Assembly (NCBI GenBank): GCA_035541875.1
Contig: DATKML010000008.1
Coordinates: 1-64,000 of the forward strand
Length of the DNA: 64,000 nucleotides
Source of the DNA: JAJPHI01 sp035541875
GTDB taxonomy: Bacteria > Desulfobacterota > Binatia > Binatales > Binataceae
Direction: 5' to 3'
Positions 1-8,999 of the stretch are shown here, piece after piece. Positions within the stretch are counted from its first letter, which is position 1. Each line of letters opens with the position of its first letter. Position numbers and translations under genes: made by a program. The notes under the pieces were generated by a model. That model did no database searches. It saw nothing but the letters and a program-made list of their open reading frames with translations, and was not told the DNA's origin.

Positions 1-2436
1 CGCCAGGGGAATTTTGAGACCACCGTAGAAGGTGCGCCGTGGACCATATTGCGGTGAAAAGACTCCGATCCCGGTGCCGTTGCGGATCTGGTAACCGTGG
101 TCGAATAGATTGATCACCGTGCCTCTGGCCTCCACGTCGCCAAACCACGGTAGTTTCAGGCTGCGCACGATCCCAGCGTTGATTTGGAGGAACGGTGGAA
201 GTTCCCCTGTGTTCCCATCACCTCTGCGGTACCCGCTGCCCCAAAGCCCATCGGTCGTAAGTAGAAAGCCAAAGATCTGATAGGCAATTCCTGATGAACC
301 AGTGAACTCCTGAACATCGTCCAAAATAACCCAGCGGCGAGCGGCATAAGCGACTTCGTCGGGATCATCGGCGAGGAATTGGCCTGCCGTGATATTCTGG
401 GCCTGCAGCACCGTGTAAGAGAAGTTCAGATAGGCGGAGAGCTTCTCTCGCTGTAACGTAATCGACAAATCCGAGCCCCACGAGCGGCTCTTGCGATAAT
501 TCAGCGGTGCGGTCACCTGCGAGCTGGCAAACTGCGCGAGGTCGAGCTGATTGTGGCCGAACTTGAAGAAACCATCGGCGCCGATACTCAACCCCCTCAG
601 AAGTCCCTGCCGGATCCCGAAATCGAAGTAGTCGTCACGCTCGGCCGAAATCTTGTCGTTGCCCGTCGAGGTCGCCGCCGCGTTCGTCGTGTTTGCGAAT
701 TTCTGTACGGTCTCCAGCGCTACTGACTGAAACGGCGGGAGTTTCATGTAGCGTGCATAGCCGCCATGCAGGACGGTTTGCGGCAGAATCGAGTACTCGA
801 AACCGACGCGCGGACTGACCTGATTTTGCGTGACCACGCCGCTGACCCAATCCCAACGCGTGCCCGCATTGATCGTCAGATTCGGTAGCGGATGCCACGC
901 GTCTTGCGCATAGAGACCAACCACCCAGGCCACGGAGTTGTTGTCGTTAACGATACTGATAGGTACGGAACTGGTCTGCTCACCGTCAGCGTTAGCGGGA
1001 AAAGTCAGGGCGTGGTTGTCTGTCTCGATCGTCTCACCACTCACATAAAGGCCCGCCTGCACGGTGTGCGTCTCCGTCAGACGATAGGAAGTGTCTTCCT
1101 GGATACCGTTAACAAAGCCGCTTTGGAAAATCCGGGAAGCGTTGCCGTTATAGATCAGGTCGCCGACCTGATCGGGCAGAAAATCCAACGCGTAATAACG
1201 GCTGAAGGCGGAGAGTTGATAACTGGCTTTGGTGCCTAGCGTTCCTTGCAACGACAGGATGCCGTAGTAGTTCTGCTCAAACTGCCCTTCACTGACCCAT
1301 GCCGAGGGATAGGCGGGTGTCCCGGCGAGAGTGAACTCAGGAGCGAGTCCCGGTTCGGGCGGAATCTGAAAAGAATTAATCGCGATACCGGTGAGCAATG
1401 AAAGGCGCGTCTGGGAATTGATCAGGTAAGAGAGATTCGCCAGCCCTTGCCCCTGATACGTCTGATCGTGCTTCGGATGGGGGCTTGAAGTCGGTGACGC
1501 CAGTCCCACAGCACTCTGCGAATAATAGCCACTGGTGTAATAGCTCAAACGCCCCTTGCATCCACCGTATTCGAAGCTTGGCTCGAATGTGCTGCGTTGG
1601 CCGCCGTAGATATCCACGTTGTTATTGGCTGTGCCGCCGTCGACACATCCGTCCTTGGTCCGAACGTCGATAATGCCCTCGTTGCGAAAACCGATTTCGG
1701 CAGGTAGGACGCCCGTCAGAAGCGTCAGGCTGCGAACGAAGCGCGGACTGAACATCCCGCCATAGCTCGATACGACGTCAGGCAAAAAGACGCCATTCAG
1801 ACGATACTGAATACCGCCACCGTTCTCGCCATGAATATGGATCTGGTCCTGTCCCTGACCTGCCGCGTCGAGACTTACACCGGGAGCCTGCGCCAGCACC
1901 TGGCTCATCTCGGTGTTCGCTCCTGCAGGAAGCTTATGAATCGCCTCCTGATTGAAACGATAGGCGACACCCCCAGTCTCGGGAGATAGAGCATTGCGGG
2001 CGATGTCGAGACGCTGAGCAGCTACCGCCATGGTCAAGGGCTGCAGCGCCTCCATCGTAAGCGCGAGTCTCGGGCTCGCATCATGTCCGTTCAGCGTTAT
2101 CGTCTCGCTGATCGGCTTGTAGGTGGGATTGGCGGCGCTGAGATGGTAATCGCCCAGCGCCAGATAGTGAAAGACAAACCGCCCACGAAGGTCAGTATAG
2201 GCAGTGAGGTTGCGCCGATTGGGGCCGACGATGGTTACCGCCGTTTTCGCGATTGGATTACCAAGAGCGTCGGTGACCGTTCCCGCGATCTCGCCGGTAT
2301 GCGGCGAGGCCGTGGCGAGAGACTGCGCGCTTGCGACCCGACCACTCGAGCTAACTACACCAAGGAGCGCAATCAAGCCAAAAATGGGTACCGACTTACG
2401 CTGTGTCGCAAGGAAACCGAGACGCCACAAACTCAT
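1..2436 (-). CDS. TonB-dependent outer-membrane receptor with N-terminal carboxypeptidase-regulatory-like domain (3' end outside window)
   Basis: This is an open minus-strand frame of 812 codons that runs through the left edge without a stop, so the C-terminus is missing. The start is ATG at 2436. Residues about 1-37 form a basic then hydrophobic signal peptide ending near ASA-Q. A carboxypeptidase-regulatory-like beta-sandwich follows (about 45-125, GEIAGTVTDALGNPI). Next come a plug-type segment (about 150-230, with LPAGANTEMSQVLAQAPGV) and a long alternating beta-barrel region. The last visible residues (INLFDHGYQIRNGTG) are typical of the barrel close to the C-terminus, so little is lost. 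The family imports large substrates through the outer membrane using TonB energy; the substrate cannot be read. No TonB/ExbBD genes are near. Confidence 0.9.
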   Translation of the reverse strand, partial: MSLWRLGFLATQRKSVPIFGLIALLGVVSSSGRVASAQSLATASPHTGEIAGTVTDALGNPIAKTAVTIVGPNRRNLTAYTDLRGRFVFHYLALGDYHLSAANPTYKPISETITLNGHDASPRLALTMEALQPLTMAVAAQRLDIARNALSPETGGVAYRFNQEAIHKLPAGANTEMSQVLAQAPGVSLDAAGQGQDQIHIHGENGGGIQYRLNGVFLPDVVSSYGGMFSPRFVRSLTLLTGVLPAEIGFRNEGIIDVRTKDGCVDGGTANNNVDIYGGQRSTFEPSFEYGGCKGRLSYYTSGYYSQSAVGLASPTSSPHPKHDQTYQGQGLANLSYLINSQTRLSLLTGIAINSFQIPPEPGLAPEFTLAGTPAYPSAWVSEGQFEQNYYGILSLQGTLGTKASYQLSAFSRYYALDFLPDQVGDLIYNGNASRIFQSGFVNGIQEDTSYRLTETHTVQAGLYVSGETIETDNHALTFPANADGEQTSSVPISIVNDNNSVAWVVGLYAQDAWHPLPNLTINAGTRWDWVSGVVTQNQVSPRVGFEYSILPQTVLHGGYARYMKLPPFQSVALETVQKFANTTNAAATSTGNDKISAERDDYFDFGIRQGLLRGLSIGADGFFKFGHNQLDLAQFASSQVTAPLNYRKSRSWGSDLSITLQREKLSAYLNFSYTVLQAQNITAGQFLADDPDEVAYAARRWVILDDVQEFTGSSGIAYQIFGFLLTTDGLWGSGYRRGDGNTGELPPFLQINAGIVRSLKLPWFGDVEARGTVINLFDHGYQIRNGTGIGVFSPQYGPRRTFYGGLKIPLA

Positions 2437-2640
2437 TTAGAGATTCCCCAACATGGACACCAGCGCCAACAAATAATCTCTAAAGACTCGAATGATGTCT
2501 AATACAGAGCGAGCTTGTGACGCGACGGCTACACTACCCCGGTCGTTAGACGAAGCGACAGTGCGTTCTATTCAGCCGCGGAGACCTGATGCTGCCGGCC
2601 GACGCAGAATAGGGCACAGCCCCTTCACGTTACGAAGGTC

Positions 2641-3795
2641 TCAATATCCCCGGGCGACGTTGCCGATAATCTCGCGCGCGACCAGCAGCTTCATGATCTG
2701 CGCGGTGCCGTCGCCGATTTCGAGCCCGATCACATCGCGCATCCGCTGCTGATGCGGCAGATCCATCGTGTAGCCGACATGACCATGCAGCAGCAGGCAT
2801 TGATGCAGCACCTGAGCCGCCAATTCGGGTGCCCACCACTTTGCACCCGCCGCGACCCATCCGTGCGGCTCTCCTCTATCCTTCAGCGATAGCGCTTCGT
2901 AGCAGAGCAGACGGGCGGCGCGCAGTTTCACCGCGGCTTCCGCCAGCGGGAAGGAGATACCTTCGAAGCGGGCGAGCTTGCCGCCGAACACATCGCGCTC
3001 GGCGACGTAGTTGCAAGTCTCATCGACGCTTTGCTGCGCCACCGCGATACACATCAGTCCGATCAGCGAGCGGCTGAAGTCAAAGCCCTGCATCACTTGC
3101 ACGAAGCCTGCGCCCTCGGCGCCGATACGCGCATAGGCGGGCAGCTTCACGCCATCGAAGAAGATCTGGCCGCGACCGATCGCGCGGGTCCCGAGATCCC
3201 TCAGGCGGCTGCGCCCGACTCCGGGCGAATGCAGATCAACGTAAAATGCGGTAACGCCACGCGCGCCCTGCTCATAGGTGCCCGTGCGGGCGAGCACCAA
3301 TGCGGTATCGGCCCACGAGGCGAACGAGACGCCGCTTTTTTCACCTTCGAGGATATAGCCGTCGCCATCGCGATGAGCCGCGAGCTTCACGTGCGCCGCA
3401 TCGGAACCGCCGCTCGGCTCCGTCACCGCCAGCGCCGTGACGACGTCACCCGAACAGATTGCGGGGAGCAGCTTACGCTTCTGCTGCTCATCGGCTCGCG
3501 CATTCACGATCGCGCCGACCAGTGCCGAAAGCAGCAGGACATACGCCGCATTGAAATCGCCGCGTGCGATCTCCTCGAAGGCGATGCCGGTGGAAATGTA
3601 ATCGAGTCCTTGGCCGCCGTATTCAACTCCAACCATCGGCGCGAGCAAGCCCATAGCAGCGAGACGCCGAACGATATCGCGCGGCAGGTCGACGTCGTGA
3701 TCGCGTCCTGCGTAATGGGGCGCGAGTTCGCGCGCGGCAAAATCGGCCAAGGTCTTGCGCAACATTTCCTGGTCAGGGTTGAAAGTAAAATCCAT
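2641..3795 (-). CDS. acyl-CoA dehydrogenase
   Basis: The 384-residue protein has the usual length and layout of FAD-dependent acyl-CoA dehydrogenases. There is an N-terminal helical domain (about 1-115), a middle beta domain with the FAD/substrate motif ALAVTEPSGGSDAA (about 120-135), and a C-terminal four-helix domain ending LEIGDGTAQIMKLLVAREI. It would introduce an alpha-beta double bond into an acyl-CoA and pass electrons to ETF. At the position of the MCAD-type catalytic glutamate the protein reads GDGT rather than YEGT, as in several family branches, so the catalytic base and substrate are uncertain. It follows the esterase gene on the same strand. Confidence 0.93.
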   Translation of the reverse strand: MDFTFNPDQEMLRKTLADFAARELAPHYAGRDHDVDLPRDIVRRLAAMGLLAPMVGVEYGGQGLDYISTGIAFEEIARGDFNAAYVLLLSALVGAIVNARADEQQKRKLLPAICSGDVVTALAVTEPSGGSDAAHVKLAAHRDGDGYILEGEKSGVSFASWADTALVLARTGTYEQGARGVTAFYVDLHSPGVGRSRLRDLGTRAIGRGQIFFDGVKLPAYARIGAEGAGFVQVMQGFDFSRSLIGLMCIAVAQQSVDETCNYVAERDVFGGKLARFEGISFPLAEAAVKLRAARLLCYEALSLKDRGEPHGWVAAGAKWWAPELAAQVLHQCLLLHGHVGYTMDLPHQQRMRDVIGLEIGDGTAQIMKLLVAREIIGNVARGY

Positions 3796-3807
3796 CGTGA
3801 TGATCTC

Positions 3808-4838
3808 TCAGGGCGTTTTTTTAGCGGATGGTCGCGCAGAAAGTCGAACATCTTCGCAGTCCATTTATCCGGCCAGCGCAAATGGTTCAATGTTCCCTGC
3901 GAAGCCGCGCTTAGGTTGAGCAGGTCGCCATCCTTGTCCGTACCGCATTTTTCGTCGCATCGTGCGACCTGATTTTGCGCCCGATCGATTATCGTGTTCA
4001 TCGCTTCCAGACCCAACCCATGCAGTTGCTCCACAAAGAAAGTGATATTCGAGCAGATGCCCGCGATATCGCAATTATTATGCACCTGGTAGGTCGGCAG
4101 ATGAGCGTTGGTAATCTGGATTTCTTTGGCGTTCGCCGGCGGATGCGTCACCGGAGACTGCGGGCAGAGATCGAGCGCGAGTTCGTACGGATCGGGTGCC
4201 GAGTAGATTGCGGCAGCGGCGATCGATGAGCGGTTGAGGCCGTACAAGTATGCCATCGCCTCGCCGTTGGACCATCCGATTAGATAGATCCGCTCGCGAT
4301 CGACTTTGCCCGTCGCGACCTGCTCCGCGATGAAATGATCGATCGCTGCCACATCGACGTTCTCCGGATAGACCCGTTCGTCCGTTGTTACGTCGCCGCC
4401 GGGATTGAACTGGCGATACCAATTGTCCCATCCGAGACCGCTGGTGTCGGGCCGGGCGTAGTAATGATGGGTATCGCGGCCCTGCGGTGCGATCATGATA
4501 AAGCCCCGACTTTGCGGGTCGCCGCTCAGATCAGCGGAGTCGAGCGAGTCGAGCAGGTTGGTCCACGTCTCGACGGCATTCGCAGGCAGGAGCGAAGGAT
4601 GGATGAGCACGACCATCGGGAGCGGCTTGGCCGTCGTGACGCCGGGCGGCGCGTAGAGACAGGCATAGTGCGCGGTGCCGTCGCGATCGTTCCACGGTCC
4701 GAGACGCGAACCTTCTTTGCAGGTCGGCATCGGTGCGCTGTAAAGCCGCGCAGGCTTATCGCGGAAGGGCGAGCACTCAGTGGGTTCGCGAGCCTTACAC
4801 CTACGACCATGCTCAGCACGAGGAGAAGAGTTACGCAC
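3808..4838 (-). CDS. secreted esterase / PHB-depolymerase-like alpha/beta hydrolase, frame damaged at both ends
   Basis: Residues about 50-340 match the polyhydroxybutyrate-depolymerase/feruloyl-esterase fold: oxyanion segment VVLIHPSLL, product-binding FIMIAPQGRD, and a nucleophile elbow GWSNGEA (instead of GxSxG with a small last residue). The open frame begins with GTG at 4838 and would run on to 3504, overlapping 292 bases of the acyl-CoA dehydrogenase. Family similarity stops near the seven-A tract at 3816-3822. A -1 shift there ends the protein at 3808, 12 bases before the next start. The N-terminus lacks a signal peptide in this frame, while another frame just upstream encodes a hydrophobic stretch (CVTLLLVLSMVVG). 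The coordinates given are the likely real extent. Confidence 0.6.
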
Positions 4839-4862
4839 CGCGAAACTGGGTGCACCACGGGC

Positions 4863-5267
4863 TTACTGTGCGGGAGTGGAACTTGCTGCAATACCCGACA
4901 CATTCTCGATACCGCCGCCGTTGGTATTTACCATCGGGACTTCGGTTTGTTGCTGACTACCGTCGGCAGCGGCAAACGATGGCGCATCGGAGTCGCCGCC
5001 CTGGTTCTTTTCCGCTATCGCCTGTTGCAATTTGCTCTTGACCTCGTCGGGCGAGGTCAGGGGCTTGAAGCCTTGGCTGTGTGAGAAATTGGCGCGATCC
5101 TCGGGACTCATGCTGAGCCAGATCTGATTCATCTGAGGGCCGTTACCATGCTGCAGCGCCGACAGGAATTGCTGCTGCGGAGTTTCATCGTGATGAAACA
5201 GCGAGCATCCGACGAGCGCGCTGGATCCGATCGCAAAAACAGCGGCGGCGATAATGCGGCGAAACAT
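4863..5267 (-). CDS. small lipoprotein of unknown function
   Basis: The protein is 134 residues from ATG 5267 (an in-frame start at 5303 would add 12 residues). It begins MFRRIIAAAVFAIGSSALVGC, a classic lipoprotein signal with the lipobox LVGC at about 17-20, so it should be lipid-anchored in the envelope. The mature part is hydrophilic: SLFHHDETPQQQFLSALQHGNGPQMNQIW, then a PEDRANFSHSQGFKPL segment and a low-complexity Gln/Ala/Ser-rich tail. No catalytic motif or known domain is recognised. Its stop lies only a few bases before the esterase signal-like segment, so the two are probably co-transcribed. Confidence 0.75.
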   Translation of the reverse strand: MFRRIIAAAVFAIGSSALVGCSLFHHDETPQQQFLSALQHGNGPQMNQIWLSMSPEDRANFSHSQGFKPLTSPDEVKSKLQQAIAEKNQGGDSDAPSFAAADGSQQQTEVPMVNTNGGGIENVSGIAASSTPAQ

Positions 5268-5321
5268 CACGCCGATCATCGCCGCCGACCAAAGTTGTGG
5301 CAAGCCGATCTTTTGCCTTGC

Positions 5322-6431
5322 TCAGTAAAGCACGACGCTGCGAATCGATTTGCCCTCGTGCATCAGATCGAAAGCGTGATTGATCTGATCGAGCGGCATC
5401 GTATGAGTAATCAAATCGTCGATATTGATGCGTTTATCCATGTACCAATCGACGATCTTCGGCACGTCGCGGCGGCTCTTTGCGCCACCGAAGGCGGTCC
5501 CCTTCCAGGTCCGTCCGGTCACCAACTGGAACGGTCGAGTTGAGATTTCCTGACCGGCTCCCGCGACGCCGATAATCACGCAGGTGCCCCATCCGCGCTG
5601 GCAGCACTCGAGCGCTTGGCGCATCAGCTTCACGTTGCCGACGCATTCGAAGGAGAAATCAGCGCCGCCCTTGGTCAAATCAACGATGTACGGCACGAGA
5701 TCACCGCGCACTTCATCGGGATTCACGAAATGCGTCATGCCGAACTTCTCGGCCATCGCGCGCCGCCCCTGATTCAAATCGATACCGACGATCATCGACG
5801 CACCCGCCAACCGCGCTCCCTGCACGACGTTCAGGCCGATACCGCCGAGACCGAAGACAACCACGCGATCACCGACCTGCACTTTGGCAGTGTTGATTAC
5901 CGCGCCGATTCCGGTCGTGACGCCGCAGCCGATATAGCAGACCTTGTCGAAGGGAGCGTCCTCACGGATCTTTGCGACCGCAATCTCCGGCAGCACGGTG
6001 AAGTTCGAGAAGGTCGAGGTGCCCATGTAGTGGAAGATCTGCTTGCCACCGAGCGAGAAACGGCTCGCCCCATCAGGCATCACGCCGCGCCCCTGTGTCT
6101 CGCGAATCGCGGTGCAGAGATTCGTGCGCCCCGAGATACACGACGGGCAGTTGCGACACTCCGGAATATAGAGCGGGATTACGTGGTCGCCCTTTTTGAC
6201 CGAGGTTACGCCCGGGCCGGTTTCGACCACAACTCCTGCACCCTCGTGCCCCATGATGCACGGGAAGAGCCCCTCCGGGTCAGCGCCGGACAAGGTGTAA
6301 GCATCGGTATGGCAGATACCGGTTGCCTTGATTTCGACCATCACCTCGCCGGTGCGGGGACCGTCGAGATCGACCTCCACAATTTCCAGCGGAGCACTTG
6401 CCTTATGCGCGATCGCAGCTCGCGTCTTCAT
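5322..6431 (-). CDS. frmA: class III alcohol dehydrogenase / S-(hydroxymethyl)glutathione dehydrogenase
   Basis: This is a zinc-dependent medium-chain dehydrogenase of 369 residues from ATG 6431, chosen because AAAGGAG sits 7 bases upstream; an in-frame TTG two codons earlier is less likely. Catalytic zinc ligands are C40, H62 and C169. Structural zinc ligands C92, C95, C98 and C106 have the class III spacing C-x2-C-x2-C-x7-C. The nucleotide-binding GLGGIGLNV lies near 195. The stretch VATG-type 'ATGICHTDAYTLSGADPEG' is diagnostic of the glutathione-dependent formaldehyde-oxidising class. Related NDMA-dependent or mycothiol-dependent enzymes cannot be fully excluded. It would detoxify formaldehyde or oxidise primary alcohols released by neighbouring catabolic enzymes. 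Confidence 0.93.
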   Translation of the reverse strand: MKTRAAIAHKASAPLEIVEVDLDGPRTGEVMVEIKATGICHTDAYTLSGADPEGLFPCIMGHEGAGVVVETGPGVTSVKKGDHVIPLYIPECRNCPSCISGRTNLCTAIRETQGRGVMPDGASRFSLGGKQIFHYMGTSTFSNFTVLPEIAVAKIREDAPFDKVCYIGCGVTTGIGAVINTAKVQVGDRVVVFGLGGIGLNVVQGARLAGASMIVGIDLNQGRRAMAEKFGMTHFVNPDEVRGDLVPYIVDLTKGGADFSFECVGNVKLMRQALECCQRGWGTCVIIGVAGAGQEISTRPFQLVTGRTWKGTAFGGAKSRRDVPKIVDWYMDKRINIDDLITHTMPLDQINHAFDLMHEGKSIRSVVLY

Positions 6432-6455
6432 GAGCAAACTCCTTTCGCCAATAAA

Positions 6456-7331
6456 TCAATCGCGCAGCAGTACCACACCGTCGCGAATTGCGCGACCACC
6501 ATCGGCGGTCAGCACTTCAAAAAAGACCGCATCGCCGCGATCACTCTTCTCGCGGCTGTAAATACGCAACGTGAGCGTCGAGGGCATCAGGACCATCGCA
6601 CCGAAGCGCCCGGCCATCTCGCGAATCTGCGCGGGATTCCCACCGGTCTCGGTCTTCACAAGCGCCGAAATAGCGAGCGCGAGCGTTGCCGTGCCGTGCA
6701 GGATCAAATCGGGTAACCCAGCGGCCGCCGCAATCGCGGTATCGGTATGCACGGGATTCCAGATGCGGGCGCATTCGGTATAGACGTGCGCGAGACCCGC
6801 GCTGACCTGCAGGGGCATCTCGCTACGCGGTTTGATCGGCGTAGTGCTCGGTGTCGGAGGCAGCGGATACTTGGCCGGACGATCCGGCCCATTCACGTCG
6901 ACCTTGCGATAGAGACTGCCATAGTAAGTCGTGCAGATCGGTGTGTTGTTCTGATCGACCGTCTCGAACCGCACCACCTCGAAGGCACCGGGCGCGCGCC
7001 GCTCGACGCCGAGCAACTCCGCCGTGGTGCGCATCTGCGTGTCGGGCCGCACTGCACGATGGATCACTGTATGGTGCGTCGCATGGACACCGCGCGCCGG
7101 CTCATCGGGATTCATCGAGGCGCGCAGCTTCGATCGAATCGCGCCGGCCGCCGGCCATTCGAAACATACGGGAAACAGCGGATGCGCGATAATGCCGTCC
7201 GCGCGACGCGTATCCATGTAACACGGCAGCGTGTCGTCCAGTCCCGCCGCATACGCCATCATCCAGCGCGCATCGACCTGGGCTTCAACGGGGCCAACCT
7301 TGGTTCCGACTAATGATGAATCATACGGCAT
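6456..7331 (-). CDS. MaoC-family dehydratase (double hot-dog)
   Basis: The 291-residue protein has two hot-dog halves. The N-terminal half (about 10-145) resembles the FAS1-dehydratase/MaoC N-domain. The C-terminal half (about 165-285) carries the hydratase-2 signature IWNPVHTD at 190-197, followed by AAGLPDLILHGTATLAL. H195 is the expected catalytic histidine. Members hydrate 2-enoyl-CoA to (R)-3-hydroxyacyl-CoA or dehydrate it back. It starts at ATG 7331 and is followed after 24 bases by frmA, suggesting one transcript with the amidase and downstream dehydrogenase. The natural acyl substrate is not evident. Confidence 0.88.
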   Translation of the reverse strand: MPYDSSLVGTKVGPVEAQVDARWMMAYAAGLDDTLPCYMDTRRADGIIAHPLFPVCFEWPAAGAIRSKLRASMNPDEPARGVHATHHTVIHRAVRPDTQMRTTAELLGVERRAPGAFEVVRFETVDQNNTPICTTYYGSLYRKVDVNGPDRPAKYPLPPTPSTTPIKPRSEMPLQVSAGLAHVYTECARIWNPVHTDTAIAAAAGLPDLILHGTATLALAISALVKTETGGNPAQIREMAGRFGAMVLMPSTLTLRIYSREKSDRGDAVFFEVLTADGGRAIRDGVVLLRD

Positions 7332-7354
7332 TGTTAGATTTTTCCTTTAGCGCA

Positions 7355-7372
7355 GCTCGCAGACTCGCCTGC
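7355..7372. repeat. 18-bp dispersed repeat, copy 1
   Basis: The string GCTCGCAGACTCGCCTGC lies in the 49-base gap between the amidase stop and the MaoC start. It recurs exactly, in the same orientation, at 38254-38271, also in a gene gap. Both copies are next to more CG-rich partly repetitive sequence. Its function is unknown. Confidence 0.6.
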
Positions 7373-7380
7373 CGCTCCCA

Positions 7381-8898
7381 TCAAAGCTGTTCGAAAGCAT
7401 GTCCGGCGCGCAATACTATATCGTCCTCGCCATAACGTCCGGTTAGCATGAGTCCGACCGGCAAACCCTTCGATATTCCGGCCGGAACACTCATCGAAGG
7501 GTGGCCGGTCGCATCGAAGGGCGCGGTGTTACCAGTCATGTCGAGCGCACACCCGAGGATCTCCGCAAGGGTCGCGTCGGGTGCCGGGATACGATGCGCT
7601 TTCATCGGCGTAGTCGGCATCAGCAGCAGATCGTAACTCGCGAATACGGCATCATACGCGGCGCGCAAAGTTCGCACGATATTCTGCGCTTTCGCTGAAT
7701 AGTAGTTGCCGTAGCGATTACGCATGATCCGTGCGCAGAGCAGGATGGTCTTCACCGTAACAGGCATGGCGTCGGCACGTTCGCGTTGCGCCTTGTAGTA
7801 ATAACGAATCGCTTCGACCATCGAATGGCCCTTGGGATTGGGTCCGTTGGGCCCCTGCTCGGTGAAGGTCGACAGGATGCCATCGAGGGTACTGACGATC
7901 ATGATGCCGCCGGCCTGCCGATGCATCGGGACGGATACGTCCGCTACCGTTGCCCCCGCATCACGCAGACGCTTCGCCGCATCGCGGACTATCGCGTCGA
8001 CGTCTTCTTCGGCACCGGGGCTGCCGAAGCCTTCCTCCAACACTCCGATACGCTGTCCTCTGATGCCCTTGTCGAGTTCGTTGAGATAGTTCTTGGGCAC
8101 AAGAACGTTGGTCTGGCGCGGATCGCGCCCGTCATCGTAACCAGCGATAACTTCGAGCAACAGAGCACAATCCGCCGTCGTCGTTGCCATCGGACCCAAA
8201 TGATCCACGGTCTGCTCGATCGGCGCTGCGCCCGTATAGGGTACCAAGCCGTAGCTAGGCTTCAGACCGACGCAGCCCGAGAAGGAGCTAGGCATACGCA
8301 CTGAACCGCCCTGATCGGAGCCGATCGCCAGATCGCATTCTCCCGCCACCAGCAGTGCTGCACATCCACTCGAAGATCCACCTGTCATAAACTCCGGATT
8401 GCGCGGATTACGCACTGGACCGGTCGCCGATGTGTGACTGCCTCCCGAGAAGCAGTAGTTCTCACATACGGCCTTGCCGAGAATGACTCCGCCCGCATCG
8501 AGCACGCGCGTGACGACGGTCGCATCCTGATCGGGCACAAAGTCCGCATAGACCGCGGAGCCGTTCATCATCGGCACTCCGGCTACGCTGATATTGTCTT
8601 TGATAACGACCCGTTTGCCTTTGAGCTTGCCACTGGCAGCACCCTGGATCGTACACTTCCAGTACCAGGCGTTGTTGGGATTGTCGGCGGCACTGGGACG
8701 TATCAACGCGCCGCGCGGGTACTTCACCTGCAGTGTCGGCGCATCGAGCGTGTCGATGAGATTGATATCGCTGACGAGTCCACCCATGAACTCGCCGTAC
8801 ATCGCGAGTTCCTTGTCATTTAGCGTGTAGTAGAGCTGGCTGGCCGCAGCACGCAACTCTTCAAGAGTGGGTGTTGGAATCGATGGCTTGGTAGGCAT
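7381..8898 (-). CDS. amidase-signature family hydrolase
   Basis: The 505-residue protein shows the complete amidase-signature triad. Catalytic Lys100 is in VVIKDNI, the cis-serine is in the TGGSSSG block at 172-178, and nucleophile Ser199 is in GSDQGGSVRMPS. These enzymes hydrolyse amide bonds of small amides, nitrile-derived amides or acylated amines in the cytoplasm. The tail (GLPVGLMLTGRYGEDDIVLRAGHAFE) is also typical. Length is normal, and the gene starts at ATG 8898. It lies upstream of the MaoC and alcohol dehydrogenase genes and downstream of three LLM oxidoreductases, in keeping with xenobiotic or amide-linked substrate breakdown, though the true substrate is unknown. Confidence 0.93.
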   Translation of the reverse strand: MPTKPSIPTPTLEELRAAASQLYYTLNDKELAMYGEFMGGLVSDINLIDTLDAPTLQVKYPRGALIRPSAADNPNNAWYWKCTIQGAASGKLKGKRVVIKDNISVAGVPMMNGSAVYADFVPDQDATVVTRVLDAGGVILGKAVCENYCFSGGSHTSATGPVRNPRNPEFMTGGSSSGCAALLVAGECDLAIGSDQGGSVRMPSSFSGCVGLKPSYGLVPYTGAAPIEQTVDHLGPMATTTADCALLLEVIAGYDDGRDPRQTNVLVPKNYLNELDKGIRGQRIGVLEEGFGSPGAEEDVDAIVRDAAKRLRDAGATVADVSVPMHRQAGGIMIVSTLDGILSTFTEQGPNGPNPKGHSMVEAIRYYYKAQRERADAMPVTVKTILLCARIMRNRYGNYYSAKAQNIVRTLRAAYDAVFASYDLLLMPTTPMKAHRIPAPDATLAEILGCALDMTGNTAPFDATGHPSMSVPAGISKGLPVGLMLTGRYGEDDIVLRAGHAFEQL

Positions 8899-8999
8899 TG
8901 CTTTCCCCTCACCCGTAGTTTCACCTTTAGTGCAGACCTTCGCGACTTTGTGATCCTAGTCTTCCAACCTGGCCGGGCGTGATTAACTCGACCCTCGGA

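Noticed and set aside
1..2436. Idea that the left end holds only small unrelated ORFs
   Set aside because: Translating the minus strand gives one continuous TonB-receptor frame leaving the window; the short plus- and minus-strand ORFs there are shadows.
3504..3807. C-terminal extension of the esterase frame into the acyl-CoA dehydrogenase
   Set aside because: The residues are the dehydrogenase read in another frame; esterase similarity ends before the A7 tract.
3031..3972. 313-codon plus-strand open frame
   Set aside because: Antisense of the acyl-CoA dehydrogenase; no protein features.
5616..6716. 366-codon plus-strand open frame
   Set aside because: It lies opposite frmA and MaoC, both with full catalytic motifs; the translation is histidine/arginine-rich with no domain.
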